A stretch of 64,000 nucleotides of DNA from QWQI01 sp964608915 (GTDB lineage: Bacteria > Planctomycetota > Planctomycetia > Isosphaerales > Isosphaeraceae): contig CAZSQA010000003.1 in the NCBI GenBank assembly GCA_964608915.1, positions 124,001 through 188,000 of the forward strand, read 5' to 3'. Below the pieces are notes generated by a model. That model ran no database searches and was not told the DNA's origin. It worked only from the letters and a program-made list of their open reading frames with translations. Position numbers and translations under genes: made by a program. Shown one piece after another: positions 34,834 through 43,225 of this stretch (the stretch's first letter is position 1; every line of letters begins with the position of its first letter).

Positions 34834-37800
34834 ATGAGACCTCGTCGATTTCGATGCGAACCGGTCGTCGGTCTGGCTGTTCTCAGCTTGATCCTCATCA
34901 GGCTGCAATCACCGGCATTCGGGCTCGACGACGCCAGACCCGTCAGCTTCGTTCGCGACATCGCCCCCATTCTGGCCGTGCATTGCCAGGGCTGCCATCA
35001 CGCCGGTAAGGCCGCCATGGGGTTCGATCTTTCGAGCTTCGAAGCCCTCAAAAAAGGTGGCAAGCAAAGCGGCCCTGACGAGATCGTCGTGCCCGGCAAG
35101 CCTGGAGACAGCCGGCTCGTCGAAGTCATCGAGGCCGAAGCCGAGCCACGCATGCCCCTGAAGCTGCCGCCGCTGCCGGAAGCGTCGATCACCCTGATTT
35201 CCCGCTGGATCGCCGAAGGGGCGAAATATGACGCCCCGGCCCCGAAAACGCCTTTGATCGCCTTGATCGACCCGGCCTCAGCACTGAAAGCCCAGGCCGC
35301 AATCGGCCAGGTGAGCATCGCGAAAGCCGATGACCCGGCGACGAGATCCGCCGCCCGTGCCGTCGCCTTGAGCCCGGACGCTCGCTGGCTGGCTCTCGAC
35401 CGAGGCAACCGGGTCGACCTGTACGAAACCGCTGCCGACGCCGAACCCCGGCGCTCGATGGGCCCACTCGCAGGTAACGTCTCGGCCATCGCCTTTTCTC
35501 ATGACGGCAAAACGATTTACGTCGCCCACAGCCGGCCAGGGATCGACGGCTCGGTCGCGGCCTTCGATGCCGCCAATGGCCAAAAAGCGTTCGATACGCC
35601 GGCTCACAAGGACCAGATTCTGGGACTGACCGTCTCGCCGGACGGAAAAATTCTGGCATCAGCATCTTACGACCGATCGATCGCCATTCTCGAAGCTGCT
35701 TCGGGCAACTTCCGCCAGCGGCTCGTCGAACATACGGACGCCGTTTTCGACGTGGCGTTCGCCCCGAACGATCCCGACCGGCTCGCATCAGCCTCAGCCG
35801 ATCGGACGGTCAAGCTCTGGAATCTCAAAACGGGCAAGAGAATCGAAACGCTCTCCGACGCCACCGGCGAATTGATGGCCCTTGAATTTTCGGCCGACGG
35901 CAAAACGATTTACGGCGGCGGCGCGGACCGTACGCTGCGTGCCTGGGATATCGCGGCCAATCCGCCGAAGCTTTTGCGTTCTGCCCTGGCACACGAAGCC
36001 CCGATCGACGCCATCGCCGTTTTCGAAGGCGCGCAGGGCTCGGTCCCTGCGATCGTTACGGTGGCTCAGGACCGCACGCTCAAACGCTGGTCCGCCTCCA
36101 ATTTCGAACCGGTCGGAACGCCCCGCAAATTCGACGACTGGCCAGCCGGAATTTCCCTTCGCTCCGGCAAACTCGCCGTGGCCGAACTCTCAGGCGCCGC
36201 CTGGTTGCTCGATCCGGCCAAACCGGAATCCGCCGCGACGTGGATTCGCCCCGCACGCGGCACACGTGCCGGCAAGCCGGACAGCTTTATGCCGCAACTC
36301 GTTCGTCTGGCGGATCTTGGGCGGCCATCCCCGGCTGTGGTCTCGGCCGATTCGAATGTCGTCGTCACGCTCTCCGGCCAGGGCGTCGGAAAGACGCTTC
36401 AGACCTGGGTGAGCCCTGCGGACGTCAAATTCGAAATCATTCCCCACGACCCTCCGCAGCCGAATTCGGTCAAACTGTCACTGACGATCCCGCCCCGGTC
36501 CGGCATCGATTCCGTGCGTGTTCGGCTGTGGACCCCGCAAGGCGTGACCGGCGAGCAATCGATTCTCGTCGTTCCCGGGAAAATCCGCGAAATAGCCGCT
36601 CGCATGCCTGGCGATGAGGCCGAATTGCCCGAAATCGCCAGCGGCGAAACCATCCGCACGACGATCGCCGCCCCAGGTCAGGTCTTCACTGCCCGGATCA
36701 AGGTGCGCAAGGGCGAGACTGTCACACTGCGCTCTCTCGGCCGCTCCGCGGGTTCGAGTCTCAGCGAAAAAATCGAGTTCCAATCGACCGACGGTCGCAA
36801 ACTGGCCACGATGGATACCCAGACCGGCCGGGAACCGATTCTGTCATACGTGCCCGAATTCGATGGCGAAATCCTCGCGAAAGTGAGTGATTCGCAATTC
36901 TCCGGGGGCGGCAATCACTTCGCTCTGCTCGAGCGATCGAATCGCCCGCTCGCGGCCTATCATTGGCCGCCCGCCATGGGTGCGAAGGAAGAAGCCAGCG
37001 TCGTCTGGAACTCGAACGGCGGACGATCGGCGATCACTCCGCGGCCCTCCGCTCCGTCCGAATTCCCCGAACCGCTCCGGCATGAGACCGTTCGCCCCCC
37101 CGAAGGATGGCTACCCGACCGCGGCCGGTCGATGCTCGTCGTTCCCGGTCAAACCGTCCGCCCCGGGGCCGATTCGAAGCCGCTAAAGCCTGGTGACGCC
37201 GCCATCGGCCTGCTCTCTTCAGGGCTCGCTGCTCACACATTCGCATTCGAAGCCCGGGCGGGAGAAAAGCTCGTCATCGAAACCTGGGCCCGACGTTTGG
37301 GTTATGACACCGACACCATCATCGACTTGACCGACCCGCAGGGCAAACCGGTCGTACTCGCCCGATTCCGCAAAGTGGCCGATACGCTCGTCGACTTCCG
37401 CGACCACACCAGCCGCCAGAAGACCATCCGCCTGACGCGCTGGCCTGAATTCCGCATGAACGACTATGTCCTCATCGGCCGCGAAATCGCACGTATTTTC
37501 AATTTGCCGAAAAACCCTGACGATGACTGTCAGTTCTACGGCGACGAAGCTCGCTGGGGCTACTTCGGAACCACGCCGGAACAAGTGCCGCAGGGCCGCA
37601 CCGTCACTCGGCTGGAATTGCTGCCGGCTGGAGATTCCGTTTCGGTCGACCCCTCGATACTCCACGAAGCCCTGGCCGTCAACGACGACGGCGGCATGAC
37701 CGTCGGTAACGATTCCCGGCTGTTTTTCACTCCGCCCGCCGACGGAATTTACAAGATTCGCGTGCGTGAAACCGGCGGCCGCTTCGGGCCGAATTTCGGT

Positions 37801-38523
37801 TATGCCCTGGTCGTCCGCAAGCCCCGGCCTGACTTCACATTGCAATTTAGCCCGATGGACTGGAACGTACCGGAAGGCGGCAATCGTGTCGTCACCGCCA
37901 CGATCCGCCGCTTGGACGGTTTCGAAGGCCCCGTCGACCTGCATTTCGAAAGTTTGCCGAAACATCTGAAAGCGTCCGCTGGCCGCATCGAACCAGGGCA
38001 GCTTTCCTGCGACATGCTCATCGCGCATGACGGTTCGCCAGTCGAAGAATTCACCCCGGACGCCGCGTGGAAGCTCATCGCGACATCGAGCGTCGAAGGT
38101 CATGCCCGAACGCACGAAATCGACGGCTCCCATGCGAAATGGGCCATCACGCCGAAATCGAACCTGCGGCTGACGGCTTCGCACGACAAGCTGCAACTGG
38201 CACCCGGCGAAATCGTCGAATTGCAATTGAATGTCGAGCGTTCCGAACCCTTTGCGGGCCGGGTGCCCGTCGATGTCCGCAACCTTCCTTACGGCGTACG
38301 AGTGCTCGATATCGGCCTTAATGGCGTCCTGATCACCGAGAAAGAAACCCGACGTACAATCCGGATCTTCGCCGAAGACTGGGTCGAGCCGCAATCTCGT
38401 CCATTCTTCGCCGTCGGGCGAGCCGAATCGGCGGGCACTTCCGACAGTGCGCCTCCCGTCGTACTGGAAATTCTGCCCCGGAAAAGTCCGCAGGTGACGG
38501 CCATCACCGGGCCTGCAAAATGA
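34834..38523 (+). CDS. Giant exported PSCyt1-WD40 protein
   Basis: A 1,229-residue protein. A signal peptide (about residues 12-30) is followed by a planctomycete cytochrome domain with Cys-Gln-Gly-Cys-His-His, then WD40 repeats (roughly residues 150-480, with Leu-Trp-Asn-Leu-Lys and similar blade ends forming a beta-propeller), and a long C-terminal part of beta-sandwich modules, some like bacterial pre-peptidase domains. The architecture suggests an outside-facing haem protein on a binding platform. The start at 34834 gives the signal peptide. Its stop overlaps the next start as ATGA, indicating translational coupling. Confidence 0.85.
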   Translation: MRPRRFRCEPVVGLAVLSLILIRLQSPAFGLDDARPVSFVRDIAPILAVHCQGCHHAGKAAMGFDLSSFEALKKGGKQSGPDEIVVPGKPGDSRLVEVIEAEAEPRMPLKLPPLPEASITLISRWIAEGAKYDAPAPKTPLIALIDPASALKAQAAIGQVSIAKADDPATRSAARAVALSPDARWLALDRGNRVDLYETAADAEPRRSMGPLAGNVSAIAFSHDGKTIYVAHSRPGIDGSVAAFDAANGQKAFDTPAHKDQILGLTVSPDGKILASASYDRSIAILEAASGNFRQRLVEHTDAVFDVAFAPNDPDRLASASADRTVKLWNLKTGKRIETLSDATGELMALEFSADGKTIYGGGADRTLRAWDIAANPPKLLRSALAHEAPIDAIAVFEGAQGSVPAIVTVAQDRTLKRWSASNFEPVGTPRKFDDWPAGISLRSGKLAVAELSGAAWLLDPAKPESAATWIRPARGTRAGKPDSFMPQLVRLADLGRPSPAVVSADSNVVVTLSGQGVGKTLQTWVSPADVKFEIIPHDPPQPNSVKLSLTIPPRSGIDSVRVRLWTPQGVTGEQSILVVPGKIREIAARMPGDEAELPEIASGETIRTTIAAPGQVFTARIKVRKGETVTLRSLGRSAGSSLSEKIEFQSTDGRKLATMDTQTGREPILSYVPEFDGEILAKVSDSQFSGGGNHFALLERSNRPLAAYHWPPAMGAKEEASVVWNSNGGRSAITPRPSAPSEFPEPLRHETVRPPEGWLPDRGRSMLVVPGQTVRPGADSKPLKPGDAAIGLLSSGLAAHTFAFEARAGEKLVIETWARRLGYDTDTIIDLTDPQGKPVVLARFRKVADTLVDFRDHTSRQKTIRLTRWPEFRMNDYVLIGREIARIFNLPKNPDDDCQFYGDEARWGYFGTTPEQVPQGRTVTRLELLPAGDSVSVDPSILHEALAVNDDGGMTVGNDSRLFFTPPADGIYKIRVRETGGRFGPNFGYALVVRKPRPDFTLQFSPMDWNVPEGGNRVVTATIRRLDGFEGPVDLHFESLPKHLKASAGRIEPGQLSCDMLIAHDGSPVEEFTPDAAWKLIATSSVEGHARTHEIDGSHAKWAITPKSNLRLTASHDKLQLAPGEIVELQLNVERSEPFAGRVPVDVRNLPYGVRVLDIGLNGVLITEKETRRTIRIFAEDWVEPQSRPFFAVGRAESAGTSDSAPPVVLEILPRKSPQVTAITGPAK

Positions 38524-40955
38524 GCCTGGCCAACGCTGCCCCTCAGGCATCCCCAAAGTTCGGGGAATACCGCCACGCTTACCTGCTCGCGGCAGGGATG
38601 TTCGCCGTTTTCGTCGTGGCACAGCTTGCCGGCATCGAAGTCGTCGGCGGCGACCCGGACCGCTTCTTCCGTCCACTCAAAAGCGAATTCGTCCGAAGCC
38701 TGAAAGCAGGCAAATTGCCACTCTGGAGCGACCGGTTCGGCTACGGAATGCCACTCGCGGCCGAAAGCGAAGTCGGCGCCTTCTATCCGCCCCACTGGCT
38801 CATCTATCCCGCCTTCGGCACCAGCCTGGGCTATCGTGTCAGCCAGTGCCTGCATCAATACCTTGCGCTGTCATTCGTTTTTCTGCTGGCGCGTCGGCTG
38901 GGGGCGTTGCCGCTCGGGTCTGCCCTCGGGGCCATGATATTCGTCCTCGGCGGCTTTTCCACCATCCAGGCCAGCAAGGAATGGGCCATTCTCGGCATGG
39001 CCTGGATGCCCGCGGCATTTCTCGGCACGGAAATCTGGCTCGAACAAGGCTGGGATCGTTACGGCCGCCGCGGGCTGGCCCTCTTGTCGATTTCGCTCGC
39101 GTGCCTTGCCCTGATCGGCCACTTCCAGATGGCCCAGCTTACGTGCCTGGGCCTGGCGATCTGGGTCGCCACGCGATCTTTCGCCGACCGCGCGCTCCTG
39201 CACCGCTGGCCTGGCCTTTTTCTGGCGGTCTCGCTCGCCGCCGCCATCGCATCGCCCCAACTGGCTCTTTCATTGGAATATGCCGATTCGGTCGGTGCCC
39301 TGAATCGCAGCCTGAGCACTCTGTCCTACTATTCCTACCCTCTGGAATGCCTGACGGAACTGGCACTGCCGCTCTGGACGAGACGAGTCGCCGGCGGCCC
39401 GGAAGGCGCTTTCTGGACGATCAAAAACACCACACGATTCGAAGCCGCGATGTTCGTCGGAACGGCCGGGCTGATGTTCGCGATCATTGGCCTTTTCACC
39501 AGGGCGGAATGGGAAAAGCGGTCATTTCCCCTTATTGCCCTGATCATCGCCGGGTTCGGTATTTCCACGTTACCTCAATGGTCCGTCGAAGGGTACGCGA
39601 CCCTCATCGAATTGCCCGGCATGGGCCTGTTCCGTTGCCCTGGGCGTTACGGCGTGCTGGCTCACTTCGGCCTCGCCCTGGCGGCCGCACGCGGCTGGGG
39701 CCGCTGGCCGAATGCAGTCTCGTTCGTCGCGATTCTGGCCACTTTCATTGGCTCAGCATGGTTTCTGCGGAGTTTTCTGGGCAAGCCACTGATCGCCCCC
39801 GGCATCGGGGCGAAGTTGCCCGTGGTCGAAGCCACGGCGAAACTGGCTGGCTTCACCGATCCTCTGATTTTCATCGTGGCACTGGTATCATTTTATGGCT
39901 TCGCGATTCTGATTCTCTTTTCACTGAATCGACCGAGCTGGAAAGTCCTGCTGTTTCTGCTGGCGACGTGCGAATTGACGTACTTCTATTTCGCCGGACC
40001 GACCCGCTGGGGCTGGAGCCTCGGCCTGCCCGGATCAAGCCAGCTTCTCACGCGATTGGCCGAAGAATCCGCCGAAGGACCTGTCATGGTCGGCGGCAAG
40101 CTCGACAACGTGCCGGTGACCGCCGGCGCGACAACGGCCGCGGCCTATTTCGGCGTCAAGATGCCGCCCGCCAATGAAATGCTCAAAACCAGATCCGATG
40201 TGACGAGTTCCAATTACATGCGCGTTCGTGGCGAGAAAGAGCAAGATCCGTTCTTACGCATGGGAGTACGCTATTCCATCGCCGGACTACCGCCCGGGGT
40301 CCGCCCTTGGCCAGGTAGCTGGATCGAAGCCACGAGAGCCTTTCCGAACGATCCGCTTTCGGAAGCGTTACCGCGACAGAGGCCTGGGCCCCTGACACTG
40401 AATCTGACGGACCACATGCAGCCTGGTTCGAACTTGCCCGCCTGGGCCCACACCGCTCGAGATTACACGCTCGCGAGAGACCATTTTGGCGCATTCGACC
40501 AACTCTTCGCGAACCCGACGATCGCGGCCTTCGAACGCCAACATGAAATCCAGCGCGATGACTTCGTTGCTCTTGGGCTTTTGACTCCTGAAAGACTCGA
40601 CACGGAAGCGACCGTAACCGCCGATCGATCGCATCTCGCCCTGAGCGTGCGCCACTCCCGCTCGGCCCTGATCATCCTGCGGCGCACTTACGACGAAGGC
40701 TGGCACGCGATCGACGAATCGACCGGAAAAGAATATCCGATCCTGCCCGTATTCGGCGGAATTCAGGCCATCATCGTGCCCCGCAGTGGTTCTGATCCTC
40801 AATTGACGGAAACGAAGATCCGCCTGAAATATCGACCAGACAGCCTGAATTATACGATTCCCGCAAGCGTGATCGGCTCGCTTTCCCTGATATTTACAGG
40901 CTTCGTACGGCGTAATCGCAATGCGTCGAATGCTTCGATACCGAACGAAAATTGA
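38520..40955 (+). CDS. YfhO-like multi-pass membrane protein
   Basis: An 811-residue protein with about 12 membrane helices in the first 500 residues and a large C-terminal soluble domain (about 500-770). The N-terminal loop Gly-Asp-Pro-Asp-Arg-Phe-Phe-Arg-Pro and Phe-Tyr-Pro-Pro-His-Trp resemble the acidic loop and Phe/Trp motifs of the YfhO/GT-C glycosyltransferase fold. A lipid-linked sugar transfer to envelope components is therefore possible, consistent with its coupling to exported proteins upstream (inference). The start overlaps the previous stop by four bases. Confidence 0.72.
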   Translation: MSLANAAPQASPKFGEYRHAYLLAAGMFAVFVVAQLAGIEVVGGDPDRFFRPLKSEFVRSLKAGKLPLWSDRFGYGMPLAAESEVGAFYPPHWLIYPAFGTSLGYRVSQCLHQYLALSFVFLLARRLGALPLGSALGAMIFVLGGFSTIQASKEWAILGMAWMPAAFLGTEIWLEQGWDRYGRRGLALLSISLACLALIGHFQMAQLTCLGLAIWVATRSFADRALLHRWPGLFLAVSLAAAIASPQLALSLEYADSVGALNRSLSTLSYYSYPLECLTELALPLWTRRVAGGPEGAFWTIKNTTRFEAAMFVGTAGLMFAIIGLFTRAEWEKRSFPLIALIIAGFGISTLPQWSVEGYATLIELPGMGLFRCPGRYGVLAHFGLALAAARGWGRWPNAVSFVAILATFIGSAWFLRSFLGKPLIAPGIGAKLPVVEATAKLAGFTDPLIFIVALVSFYGFAILILFSLNRPSWKVLLFLLATCELTYFYFAGPTRWGWSLGLPGSSQLLTRLAEESAEGPVMVGGKLDNVPVTAGATTAAAYFGVKMPPANEMLKTRSDVTSSNYMRVRGEKEQDPFLRMGVRYSIAGLPPGVRPWPGSWIEATRAFPNDPLSEALPRQRPGPLTLNLTDHMQPGSNLPAWAHTARDYTLARDHFGAFDQLFANPTIAAFERQHEIQRDDFVALGLLTPERLDTEATVTADRSHLALSVRHSRSALIILRRTYDEGWHAIDESTGKEYPILPVFGGIQAIIVPRSGSDPQLTETKIRLKYRPDSLNYTIPASVIGSLSLIFTGFVRRNRNASNASIPNEN

Positions 40956-41020
40956 AGTCGTTCGAAAGTCATTCGATTCGAAATGATCGCAATTTACCGG
41001 TGTATCGGATCACACCGTCT

Positions 41021-41129
41021 ACGAGCCGGAAGCGTCAGCGACGGAAGCGTTACCAGAAAGCAATCGCAAGCATTTGATTCGAAATGCGATGATCTGAATT
41101 GAATCCCGTCTCTCACGCTTCCGGCTCGT
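41021..41129. repeat. Inverted repeat of 15-base arms between convergent genes
   Basis: ACGAGCCGGAAGCGT (41021-41035) is matched exactly in inverted orientation by ACGCTTCCGGCTCGT (41115-41129). Between the arms lies a smaller hairpin GCATTT-GATTCG-AAATGC (41070-41087). Position between two convergent genes suits a bidirectional transcript end, but the arrangement is also that of a short mobile repeat. Confidence 0.65.
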
Positions 41130-41206
41130 CGGCCGCAAGCGATTTCTTGGATGTCATTATCCTGAGGTCTCTCGACGAATCGAATTCGCCCCTTCGAAAT
41201 CGACGA

Positions 41207-42169
41207 TCAGCCTGCCAGCGCCGCACGGGCGATCACAAGACCGCCCAGCACGGGGCGATGCACTTCGGTCACGATCGGGTCGTAACCGAGCCGCTTGAGA
41301 TGCGCGATCAGGGCTTCTTTCACTTCGGGCGTGCCGAGTACGAACGAGCCGGCGATGCCGACGGGCAGCTTCGCCGGCAGTTTCAATTTCCGGGCCACGG
41401 CTGCGGCCGCTTCGGCCAGTTCCACGCCGGCAGGTTTCAAAAGAACGGCGATCATGCGCGGCTCGGCCCGGATCGCTTCGATGATCGCGGGGGCCAGGCT
41501 CGCCAGCTTCGCCCGGTCATATTCCGGGCGATACACCACACTCACGATTCCATTCGGGTCATCCGTCAACCCGAGGGTCTCCATCACTTTACGATTGAGC
41601 ACTGCAGAAGTCGCCTCGGCCGGCATGCGGCCATCGACCGATTTGGCCACTAACCGGAGCGTGTCCATGACCAGCTTGTAGGCTGAGCCTTCGTCGCCGA
41701 TGAGGTGGCCCCAGCCGCCGGCCCTGTCGAAAACGCCTGCGGGCGATTTGCCCACGGCGATCGAGCCGGTACCGCCGATGATCCCCACACCCCAGCCTTC
41801 GGGGGTGCCCGCGGCAACGACGAGTTGGCCGTCATTGGTCAGAACCAATTTACCGATCGGCACCACCGAACGCCCGCCGGCCCAGTCGGCCAGAATTGCC
41901 CGGTCTTCCTCGCGATCGAAACCCGCAAGCCCAAGGCTCGCCACGGCAACGGGTTGCGGAGTCAATCCAGCAGACGCGAACGCGGCCGCGATCGAATCGT
42001 CCAGGGCCTGCATCGCCGCCTTTACGCCAGCCGATTTCGGATTCGAAGGCCCGCTATGACCTTCGCCGAGCACGTTCCCGTTCGCATCGGCCAGAACGGC
42101 CTCCGTCGAAGTGCCGCCGCCGTCGATGGATACGATCCAGCCGCCATTGCCGGTCAGGGAATCGGACAT
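41207..42169 (-). CDS. BadF/NagK-type sugar kinase
   Basis: A 320-residue ASKHA-fold kinase of the BadF/BadG/BcrA/BcrD group, which includes N-acetylglucosamine kinase and the clostridial MurNAc/GlcNAc kinase MurK. The ATP motif Ser-Ile-Asp-Gly-Gly-Gly-Thr-Ser-Thr is at the N-terminus and Gly-Thr-Gly-Ser-Ile-Ala marks the second phosphate loop; Gly-Gly-Trp-Gly-His-Leu-Ile-Gly-Asp-Glu-Gly-Ser is characteristic of the NagK-like subgroup. Immediate position after murQ (66 bases) makes MurNAc, which would be converted to the MurQ substrate MurNAc-6-phosphate, the best-supported sugar (inference); GlcNAc is the alternative. Confidence 0.85.
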   Translation of the reverse strand: MSDSLTGNGGWIVSIDGGGTSTEAVLADANGNVLGEGHSGPSNPKSAGVKAAMQALDDSIAAAFASAGLTPQPVAVASLGLAGFDREEDRAILADWAGGRSVVPIGKLVLTNDGQLVVAAGTPEGWGVGIIGGTGSIAVGKSPAGVFDRAGGWGHLIGDEGSAYKLVMDTLRLVAKSVDGRMPAEATSAVLNRKVMETLGLTDDPNGIVSVVYRPEYDRAKLASLAPAIIEAIRAEPRMIAVLLKPAGVELAEAAAAVARKLKLPAKLPVGIAGSFVLGTPEVKEALIAHLKRLGYDPIVTEVHRPVLGGLVIARAALAG

Positions 42170-42235
42170 GTCTTGGAGGTCCTTCTCAGGGTCTTTCCGG
42201 TTCTGTCTGTCAGGATCGATCCGAGTGAGGTGAAT

Positions 42236-43225
42236 TCAATTCGGCTCAGCACGCTCGATGATGGCTGCCGCCACGGCGGATCGCACATGCCCGCCATGTT
42301 TCGCCAGAAGTGTTTGTGAGGTCACGGCATCGATACCCGCCAGGGCCATCGTGAGCGCCGGCTTCAGGTGGCCGGATGTCGCGGCCAGGCAAGCCGCGGC
42401 CGTGGCGTCGTCCACCCCGGCGATGTCGCGGATGATGCGCCTGCAGCGAACGCGCAGCTTTTCGTTCAGCGGCTTCAGGTCGACCATTCGATTGCCGTAG
42501 GTTTTGCCGATCCGGATCATCGCCCCTGTCGTGATCATGTTCAAGACCAGTTTCGTCGCCGTGCCTGATTTCAGCCGGGTGCTGCCTGAGAGCACTTCGG
42601 GGCCTACGACAGGCGCGATCATGACCAGCACGAGGCCGTCCATCGCCGACGGCCGGTTACAGGCGAACCCGATCGTGGCCGCGCCCACCTCGGTCGCATA
42701 AATCAACCCGCCGAGCACATAGGGGGTCCGGCCGGATGTGGCGATGCCCATGACCACATCATGGCTCGACAGTCCCAGGGCTTTCAGGTCTGCCGCTCCC
42801 TGTTCGGGCGAATCTTCGGCACCTTCCACCGGATGCCGCAAGGCACGTTCGCCGCCGGCGATCAGCCCGACGACCATGCCCGGCTCGCTTCCGAAAGTCG
42901 GCGGGCATTCGCTGGCGTCCAGCACGCCCAGCCTGCCGGAGGTCCCCGCTCCCATGTAAATCAGCCGGCCGCCGGACCGGAACGCGTCGGCCACGATGTC
43001 GATCGCCCGGGCGACTTCGCCCGAGACCGCACCGACGGCCGCCACAGTCGCGGCGTCTTCGGCGTTCATGATTCGCACGATCTCGAGGGCGTCGGCCGAG
43101 TCGATCGTGGCGGAGGCTTCATTCACGGCCTCAGTCGTCAGGCGGTCGATGTCCATGATCGATCGCGATGAGACATCGGAATTTCCCGCCGGGTTTGTCC
43201 CCCGTCTGCTGGATTCGCCCGTCAT
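42236..43225 (-). CDS. murQ: N-acetylmuramic acid 6-phosphate etherase
   Basis: MurQ cleaves the lactyl ether of MurNAc-6-phosphate to give GlcNAc-6-phosphate and D-lactate. Similarity to E. coli MurQ runs through the protein: Gly-Gly-Arg-Leu-Ile-Tyr-Met-Gly-Ala-Gly-Thr-Ser-Gly-Arg-Leu-Gly, Ala-Ser-Glu-Cys-Pro-Pro-Thr (catalytic Glu), Gly-Leu-Ile-Ala-Gly-Gly and Ser-Gly-Arg-Thr-Pro-Tyr-Val. Start 43225 overlaps the Hsp70 stop as ATGA and gives 329 residues; a later ATG at 43156 gives 306, closer to the usual 300, and begins exactly where homology begins. The SIS domain lacks a second copy, as expected. Translational coupling to the chaperone gene is unusual. Confidence 0.93.
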   Translation of the reverse strand: MTGESSRRGTNPAGNSDVSSRSIMDIDRLTTEAVNEASATIDSADALEIVRIMNAEDAATVAAVGAVSGEVARAIDIVADAFRSGGRLIYMGAGTSGRLGVLDASECPPTFGSEPGMVVGLIAGGERALRHPVEGAEDSPEQGAADLKALGLSSHDVVMGIATSGRTPYVLGGLIYATEVGAATIGFACNRPSAMDGLVLVMIAPVVGPEVLSGSTRLKSGTATKLVLNMITTGAMIRIGKTYGNRMVDLKPLNEKLRVRCRRIIRDIAGVDDATAAACLAATSGHLKPALTMALAGIDAVTSQTLLAKHGGHVRSAVAAAIIERAEPN

